Shown here: positions 57,572-64,000 of the stretch, piece after piece
Layout: the number at the start of each line of letters is the position of its first letter
Position numbering within the stretch: the first letter of the stretch is position 1
NCBI RefSeq assembly: GCF_000315625.1
Contig: NW_005434611.1
Coordinates: 312,045 to 376,044, forward strand
DNA from: Guillardia theta CCMP2712
Taxonomy: Eukaryota > Cryptophyceae > Pyrenomonadales > Geminigeraceae
DNA length: 64,000 nucleotides
Direction of reading: 5' to 3'
Program-made: the position numbers and the translations under genes
Notes under the pieces: model-generated
What the model saw: only the letters and a program-made list of their open reading frames with translations
The model's database searches: none
Told to the model about the DNA's origin: nothing

Positions 57572-59000
57572 ATGGGAAAGAGCGATGGCTTCTTGACGCC
57601 CAAGGCGATCAGCAATCGCATCAAAGCCAAGGGCTTGACGAAGTTGCGATGGTACTGCCAGCTCTGTCAGAAAGCTTGTCGAGATGAGAATGGCTACAAA
57701 TGCCATACCATGTCCGAGTCGCATCTTCGACAAGTGCGGGTGTTCTCGGAGTCTCCAGGCTCGTTCATTGAATACTACAGTAGAGAGTTCGAAGATGCTT
57801 TCATGGAGGTCCTCCGAAGGAAAGGCGAACATGTCCGCACAAAAGCAAATTCCATCTGGATGGAAGTGATCGCCGATCGCCATCACGTGCATCTTAACGC
57901 GACAAGATGGGTCAGTCTCACTGAGTTTGTCAAGTACCTCGGGCGAGAGGGGAAGGCTGAAGTCGACGAGGACGAGGAGGGCAAGTGGTACGTGCGCTAC
58001 GTCAACAGAGACCCCGAGAAGATACGGCGGCAGGAGGCGCTCGCAAAGAAGGAGAAGATGGACCTCGACGACCACGAGCGAGCGCAGAAGATGGTGGAGA
58101 GACAGATCAAGGAGGCTCAGAAGGCTCTGCAGAAGAAAGGCATCGACTCCGGCGCCAAGGCGGTGACGGAAGCAGACTGTGAGCTGAAGCGAGAGGAAGG
58201 AGACGTTATCTCGCTCGGTAGCCTGATGGGAGCAGCTAGCAGCAAAAGTAGCATCACAACGCAAAAGGCCTTCGACGAGGACGAGGACAAGGACACCAGA
58301 GCGTCGACGACCAAGGACGTGGGTGGTGGTGCGTCATCGAGCTCAGCGGGACAGAAACGGAAGCTGACAGCTGTGGAGGAGATCATGTTGAAGGAGAAGC
58401 GGCAGAAAGAGGAGGAAGCCCTGAAGAAGGCGAAGCAACAGGTGCGTGCAATAACAAGCTACATGGATGTGACAAGGCGTCGCAGGAGGAAGAGAGCCAA
58501 CGATGCGAGCATGAGGACTGGCTGCATCGGGGGATCGTTGTGAAGGTCTTGAACAAGAAGCTCGCGGATGGCAAGTACTACAAGCAGAAGGGTGTAGTCC
58601 AGGTGCTTCCCAGCTGAAACCTCAGCTGAGACCTTTGGATGACAGTGACGGGTGCGCAGATGGTTCATGGCAAGTTCGTTGGAGAAGTGAAGATGAATGA
58701 GTCGGGGCACGTGCTCAAGCTCGACCAGGAGCACCTCGAGACCGTGTTGCCAAACTTCGGGGGCGAGGTAGGATGGCAGGGAATAGGGAGAGGCCGCTGA
58801 CAAGGTGCCAGGTCCTTGTGGTCAACGGCAAGTTCCGAGGTCAAGTTGGAGTGCTCAAGGCGCTGGAGGAGGACAAGTTCAGTGCTGTGTGAGTGAAGGG
58901 ACGCAAAGAGGGGGCGTGACTGATAGTTTCTCTCAGGGTGAGACTGGAAGATGGCAGTACCCGCAACATTCCATACGAACATGTGAGCAAGTTGGCGTGA
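57572..59000 (+). CDS. KIN: KIN17-like DNA/RNA-binding protein
   Basis: Conserved nuclear protein linked to DNA replication, repair and splicing. ATG at 57572 opens MGKSDGFLTPKAISNRIKAK, then the C2H2 finger WYCQLCQKACRDENGYKCH with a final His in SESHL, and the winged helix (FEDAFMEVLRRKGEHVRTKA, SLTEFVKYLGREG, WYVRYVNRDPEKI). A helical, acidic middle follows (LTAVEEIMLKEKRQKEEEAL). Four short 3' exons encode the C-terminal tandem SH3-like/KOW region: DWLHRGIVVKVLNKKLADGK, VHGKFVGEVKMNESGHVLKL, VNGKFRGQVGVLKALEEDKF and RLEDGSTRNIPYEHVSKLA, to the stop at 58998-59000. Order and length match the family. Upstream in-frame Met at 57509 lies in the octamer flank and is less likely. Confidence 0.93.
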
Positions 59001-59259
59001 GGGCGAAGGCAAGGATGGAGTAGATGTACACACATAGACATTTAGAATCTTTGTCTCTTCCCTCCCCGTCTCCTGCTTCACCTCTGCTTCACCCCTGTGC
59101 ACCTGCTCGTCATTTCCCTTTCTTGGGCGACGTGACAGACAACGGCCTGCACGCCTGAGCATCAGAGACATCCTTCTTCACTGTTCCCTCCTGCCTCTCC
59201 CATTTCCCTGAGCGCTCTCCCCCGCTCCTCCTTGCGCTACTCCTGCTTCTACCTGCACC

Positions 59260-59690
59260 CTCGATCCTCACCTGCCATGGTTGTAATGCTTCTCTCCTTC
59301 GTTTCGCCGATGCCGACGGTCCTTCGGTGTTATGATGGTGCTGGAGGTCGACGGTCAATCCGGTTGAGCGAGCAGGACCAGGCAAGGGGGAAAGCAGGAA
59401 AGGCAGGAAGGGAGAGGGGGTGGAGGAGGAGGAGGAGAAGGAAGACGAGGAGGAGGAGGTTAAGACTCACTCGTAGTGAGCCCAAGACTCGTGCCAAACG
59501 CCAACGCGTTGGATCGAAACTTCCCCAGCGCCAAGGTGACGATTATGCCGCGAACCAGCGGGAGCCTGTCACCCCTGTGACTCTGTAGTCCTCCTCCTCC
59601 TCCTCCTCTTCCTCCCCCTCCTCCTCCTCCTCCGACCTGCGGAATGTTTCGCCCTCCCCAAACTCCAACTCTTTCTGCGCAGACATCGTC
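59260..59690 (-). CDS. Small hypothetical basic protein
   Basis: A start at about 59688 gives MSAQKELEFGEGETFRR followed by GTCGG. Exon-like segments downstream include HNRHLGAGEVSIQRVGVWHE and, after CTCCAG, TIITPKDRRHRRNEGEKHYN. Splice phases could not be settled and no family is recognised. It lies between the convergent KIN17 and ankyrin genes. Confidence 0.25.
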
Positions 59691-59723
59691 GTCGTCCTCT
59701 TGCTGGCGCCATCACTCAGCCAT

Positions 59724-60535
59724 TACGCCCTACATGCCTCTGCTACCGTTTGCGAGAAGTTTCTCAGTATCGCGATGGCCTGGGCGTTGTTGAAGTGCAC
59801 AGCAAGCTCGAGGGGCGTCATGCCGTCCTGCCATGTCAGTCAGATGCGACTCGCTCCCTGGGTGACTTTCCTTGTTTCGAATCCTCGGGTCTCCCTTATG
59901 AGACAGGAGCAGCTCACAAGCAGCTGCCGTCCCGTTCGCTGCCGCCCTATGACAGCGTCTCACCTCCTTCCCGCTGCCGTCACCTCTCTCACCAGTGCAG
60001 AGCTGTTCTGCCGTCGTCGTTGCGAGCATTGGGATCAGCCTTAAGCCGCAGCAGCGACTGCATGGCTGCTCGCCGAGTCAAGACCGTCTCAAGCACTTGC
60101 TCGCTCACTCACCTCGCACATGCCCGAATCTCGCTGCGTAGTGAAGCGCTGTGTGTCCATGCGACCCCCCCGTCTGCGAGAGTCTTGTGACAGGGCGATG
60201 CTTCTCCGACATCGTACCTCGTTGATGTCTCCCTTGGAGGCCAGGGCCTCAATCCTCGCGTGGTCTCCTGCCTTGGCTGCGATTCTGATCTCCCTGCCCA
60301 CGTCTGGCTTGTGGGGCTGCCTGCTGGCATCCAACGTCACTGAAGGACGGGGCAGAGAATAGAGGAGGGAGACAGCAAGGGAGGAGAGACAGCAAGGCGG
60401 GAAGAGGGGGGAGGGCAGCCTGTTGAGGAGCTTGAGCTTGTCGTGACCGAAGGCTTCTGTCCTCCACTCTCTGATGTTGTTGTGCCCTCTATGCCCATCC
60501 AGCGATGCCTCATGCCCGCTGAACATGCCGCGCAC
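59724..60535 (-). CDS. Small ankyrin-repeat protein
   Basis: Minus-strand gene of about six exons. The N-terminus near 60526 reads MFSGHEASLDGHRGHNNIRE; the next exon, DVGREIRIAAKAGDHARIEA, starts the first ankyrin helix. Further units are QTGGSHGHTALHYAARFGHV, MQSLLRLKADPNARNDDGRT with ALHW, RAAANGTAAACELLLSHKGD, and DGMTPLELAVHFNNAQAIAI ending VAEACRA at the stop (59724-59726). Four repeats, about 190 residues, no other domain: a protein-interaction module. Introns are very short. Confidence 0.7.
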
Positions 60536-61112
60536 TACTTGGCAGCTACTTGGCCGTTGAGATGGAAACGAGCGGGGATGAGGGCTTAGAACGCCTTATT
60601 ATTAGTGAGGGCCGGTCATTAGTCCGGTCATTGTATTTCGTTTTCTCTTTGTAGTCTAGCTAGTCTAGCGAAACCATGTTAGAGAGCAGGCAGTCGCTAC
60701 ACTTTTTCATTACCATCGTTTCAGTGCATTACCGAACCACAAACTTTGTAATGGCGGGAACTTGGCAGAGGCGCAAACCACAACCCGTGACTGCGACCAC
60801 AAACTTCTCAGTTTTTTTTAAGACCCTCAGACAGCCCCATTGGAAGGGTGAAACCTATCAAAGTATGGGTGGGTACCAATGACCCGAGTCCTTTGTCGAT
60901 TAAAGGTTAAAGAAGTTCACGGTTGTGTAGAAGACTTAGCAGGACTCCCAGCGAGCAGGAGGAGGAGAGGAGAGGAGAGGAGATGCCAGCCTTTCACTCG
61001 CTGTCAAGTCTAATTATTGGAGGGTTCTCTCTTCGACATTCAGCTGGTCCAGATCCGCGAGGAGCTGAGAGCATCTGCAGGCGCGTGAGGGACGCGAGGA
61101 GTAGCAAGCGAC
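60536..61112. other. Intergenic spacer
   Basis: 60590-60660 holds closely repeated GGTCATTAGTCCGGTCATTG and TAGTCTAGCTAGTCTAGCG, and 60700-60900 is AT-richer than its surroundings. No domain-bearing ORF. Confidence 0.45.
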
Positions 61113-64000
61113 TCACATGCTCGGGGCAGGAGCTTGGATGATGCTTTCAGGATCGGAGAAGCTGATGCAACGAGGAGGAGGAAGGAGCCAGGTAACCACA
61201 GAAGGCAAGGATGAGAGCGCTTGTTCGACTTGGTTGTGTCTGCTTGTTCCCACAAGCTTCGCCCTCATCTCCTGCAGCCGGTCCAACCTCTGACGCTCCT
61301 TCCCCACCTCCTTCCTCCCCGTCCCGTTGCAAGCCATATAAACTTCACCGAACCAGCGGAAAGCTTGCAGGACTTGAAGAACTTTGCCCTCCCGTCCCTC
61401 TCTTTCCCTCATCGGTTTCGCGTCGCCTTCCTCTTCCTCTCCTCCCATGCGCTCGAGACCACCACAGTCGTCGGGCAGCAGCGCGACTGCGAGCTCGGCG
61501 GCAGCCATGTAGTCCTTGAGAGCGAACAGCTGCGAGAGGGCGACGGCGAGCTCTTGCCCAGCCTTCTCCCTCTTCCCGCAGAACCCCAGCAGGACGGCGA
61601 GCAGGAAGCTTCTGGCTGCGCGGGCCTGCTGCCTGCGCGTCAAAATTTCCTCCATACCCCCCCTGAGGCTGCGAACCCACTCGCCTCGCTGCACGTCCTC
61701 CAGCAGCCTCTCAGCTCGTTCTCTCCTGTTTCGCCCCTCCTCCCCTTCTCCCCCGTCCAAGCTCGTCGCAGCCTCCAGTAGGATCCCAGCAAGCACCCCG
61801 TTGTTCTCTTCCTCGCATCCGCTTCCCCCCCAACCGCCCTCAGCCAGCCGCACGAGCTGGTCTGAGGGGTGGGGGAGGAGAAGGCGAAGGCGGTGGAGGA
61901 CGGAGAGCTCTGCGAGAGGCTGCGGCATAACTCGCAACTCGAGCGCGACGAGAAGTCGAAGGGATGAGCAGCCGGCAAGAGAGCATGACACCTCGCCCGC
62001 CTCCTCCAGCATCCCGACTGCCACCCACGTCATGCCGAGCAAGGAAGCCATGCGAGCATCACCTTCCCACAGCAGCCCCGCACATCGCAGCGTCCGAGCC
62101 TTCCCAGCCACGTCATCGTCGCTCGAGGGCAAGCAGCGACTCACCTCGCTCCTCGCCCCGAACTTCTCCGACAGCTTGTGAGCAGCCAGGAGCATGCTGG
62201 GCTCAGACCCGCGCGGTCCCCCCCCTTGCTCGAGCACAGCGATCGCCTCCGATGCCCTCCCGGCCCGTAGAAAGCACTGCAAGCAGCTCAACACAGACTC
62301 TCCTTCCCCTTCTCCTCCTCACCTGCGCCGCGTAGATTGGCCTATGAGCAGCTTGCAAGGCTTGAGCCCAGTCGGACCAGAGCTGCTGGAGAACAAGCTG
62401 GGAGGAGGAGAAGCGACAGCGAGCAAGAGCGATCGCATCTCGGTACATGCCAGCTCGGCGGTAAACAGCGACCGCATCCTCCACCTGCTCGTCTCGTCAC
62501 AGCCTCCACTCTCCACCGCTCCTCTACCCTGCCCTCCCGCCCTCCTCCCTCCTCCCCTTCAACCCTCCCGGTGCTTTGCTGCTCCAAGCAGCGCATCGCC
62601 CTCCCTCCCGAGCGACCTGATTGCACGCGAGCAGATGGGCGACAGCCTGGTGGGGCAGCTGCTGGGCCTCGAGCTGCTGAGAGTCAGGGAGGAGGAGGAG
62701 GAAGGGAAAGGCTGCCTGCTTGGCGAGCAGTCGGGAGGCAGCAGACCAGACGTCATGCCCAGCCAGGGGAGCGAGAGACACAAGCTCGCTTGTGAGTGCG
62801 CCGCGCTCTGCCGCCGTCGCCTGCCACTTGGTGAGCAGCTCTGAGACGAGCAGCAGCCGCAGATCCTCACCAGCGCTTCTGCTATGTCTCCGCGGAAGAG
62901 ACCCAAGCACGCGCTCTTGTTGTGCTCGCCAGCCGCCGCATGCTGCGAGGCTTGAGAACGAGTGTGGAGGAGGCAAGAGGACGAGAGGACCTGACGAGCC
63001 GTCGAGATGAGCAGGCGGGTCAGCTCGTGCTCTGTCTGGGAGGCGTCGAACTTGAAGGGCCGGGGAGGAGAGGGAGGAGGGGGAAGAAGATTTTCTTCTC
63101 CGGGACATGGGATGGCGAGCAGGTCATCGACGAGTTGAGTGGTTGCTGCTCTCCTGTCAGTTTCTCTCCTGCCTTATCCTTCCACTTCTTCCTTACCTCC
63201 CACCCATCGCTGCTCAGCCGCTAAGTTCGCAGCCTTCGCTTGAGTGCTGAGCAGAGACTCGATCTTCTTGCTCCGAGATCCCTTTGAAATGATACCCTCC
63301 CTATCCATGGAAGCGGACCTCGCATCCCCTTCCCCATCCTCCTTCGTCGATCGTTTCTCCTCCTCCTTCTTTTTCTTCGTTGTCTTCTCCTCCTTCTCCC
63401 CCCCCGTCTCGCCTGAGGTCGTTTGAGGAGCTTCAGCACCCTTGGCCTTGAGCTTCTTCTCGTTCTTCCACGTCTGCTTCCTCTGCTTCATCACTATCGC
63501 CATCTTCGTCTCGCTTGTCTCGCTCTTAGACGGTGGTCCTCCTTCCCAGCACTTCTCCACCTGATTCACGTCAGTCCTGTCGTTCCTTTCCCAGTGCCGG
63601 CTTGTCACTTGCAAAAACCCTGCTATCCCTTCCCTCCCTCCCTGCTCCTCTCCCTGCTCTCCTTCGCTTCTTCCCTTCCTTTCCTTTCCTTCCTTCTCTT
63701 CTCTTCTCTTCTCCTGTATTCTCTTCTTTCCCTGCTCTTTTCTTACCTCCCATATCCTTGCTGACTGATCGTCAGAACCGGTCACTAAGAGAGGATCTCC
63801 CCAGCTGTCTTCCAGCTGGGCTCGATCCCAGCTGTCTCCGAGCTTCCCCGCGGGGATCCAGCAGGCGGAGAAGACTCGCCCGTCGTGACCCCTCAAGCTG
63901 AAGAGCGGCGTGCGAGCGAGCACATCCCACACCTGCCCTAAGTGAGCCAAGCTCAAGGGGAGGAGGCGCCATGGAGGGAGAGAGGTTGGAGGGAGGGGGG
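61113..64000 (-). CDS. GEMIN5: Gemin5-like snRNA-binding protein, 5' partial
   Basis: Minus-strand gene cut by the right edge; only the last WD40 repeats are inside: FSLRGHDGRVFSACWIP and LLVTGSDDQSARIWE, ending at a GTAAGAA donor. A Lys-rich linker follows (MKQRKQTWKNEKKLKAKGAE, GSRSKKIESLLSTQAKAANL). The TPR-like part matches animal Gemin5 closely in order and words: KWQATAAERGALTSELVSLA with PLAGHDVW, EDAVAVYRRAGMYRDAIALA, LQQLWSDWAQALQAAHRPIY, then AGRASEAIAVLEQ. A long helical C-terminus (61113-62294) includes ELAVALSQLFALKDYMAAAE. Gemin5 recognises snRNAs with its WD40 propellers and delivers them to the SMN complex for snRNP assembly. Exon boundaries between 62300 and 63960 are only partly placed. 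Confidence 0.88.

Overview
This window looks like nuclear DNA of a unicellular, plastid-bearing eukaryote, most likely a cryptophyte such as Guillardia; the genus is my inference. Genes are split by many short GT-AG introns, often 45-60 nt, with CTAAC/CTGAC-like branch sites. Several proteins start with a signal peptide of the kind that precedes a plastid transit peptide. The gene set mixes algal functions (ammonium transporter, PPDK regulatory protein, LpxD) with general eukaryotic ones (Gemin5, KIN17, ORP, GH47 mannosidase, DHHC protein). I see no bacterial operons, phage, CRISPR, rRNA or tRNA.

Layout. 1-4.6 kb: minus-strand helical-repeat organelle RNA-binding candidate, divergent from an LpxD-like acyltransferase (4.6-6 kb). 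6.2-8.3 kb: minus-strand AMT/Rh ammonium transporter. 9.6-14.7 kb: small membrane protein facing an SK-like potassium channel. 15.4-18.8 kb: a PPDK regulatory protein fused in frame to two LOV-like PAS domains, convergent with a discoidin-like-domain protein (18.9-20.8 kb). 21.8-29.1 kb: PH/coiled-coil protein, alpha/beta hydrolase, degenerate DHHC protein and two convergent small genes. 30.6-36.3 kb: a predicted receptor with a kelch and IPT ectodomain, one membrane span and an MDM2-type RING. 38.4-41 kb: a possible myristoylated acidic protein and an oxysterol-binding-related protein. 43-50.7 kb: two divergent coiled-coil proteins. 51.6-60.5 kb: two ankyrin proteins around a GH47 mannosidase/KIN17 divergent pair. 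61.1 kb to the end: Gemin5, cut by the window edge.

Introns and spacers are full of microsatellites (CTC, CAT, CAG, CT, CTGCTC) and minisatellites with 5, 8, 10, 15, 27 and 31/33 bp units. There are also CpG-rich islands full of GTGAC/GTCAC words, a 29-bp dispersed repeat, and a 1-kb TACCC/GGGTA region. Three N-runs lie beside simple repeats.

The two most interesting items are the PPDK-regulatory-protein/LOV fusion, which suggests light or redox sensing built into the enzyme that switches PPDK, and the kelch-IPT-TM-RING protein, which suggests a surface receptor that is itself an E3 ligase. For both, intron phases were worked out by hand and the joins keep frame, apart from the unread stretch around a gap in the receptor gene.
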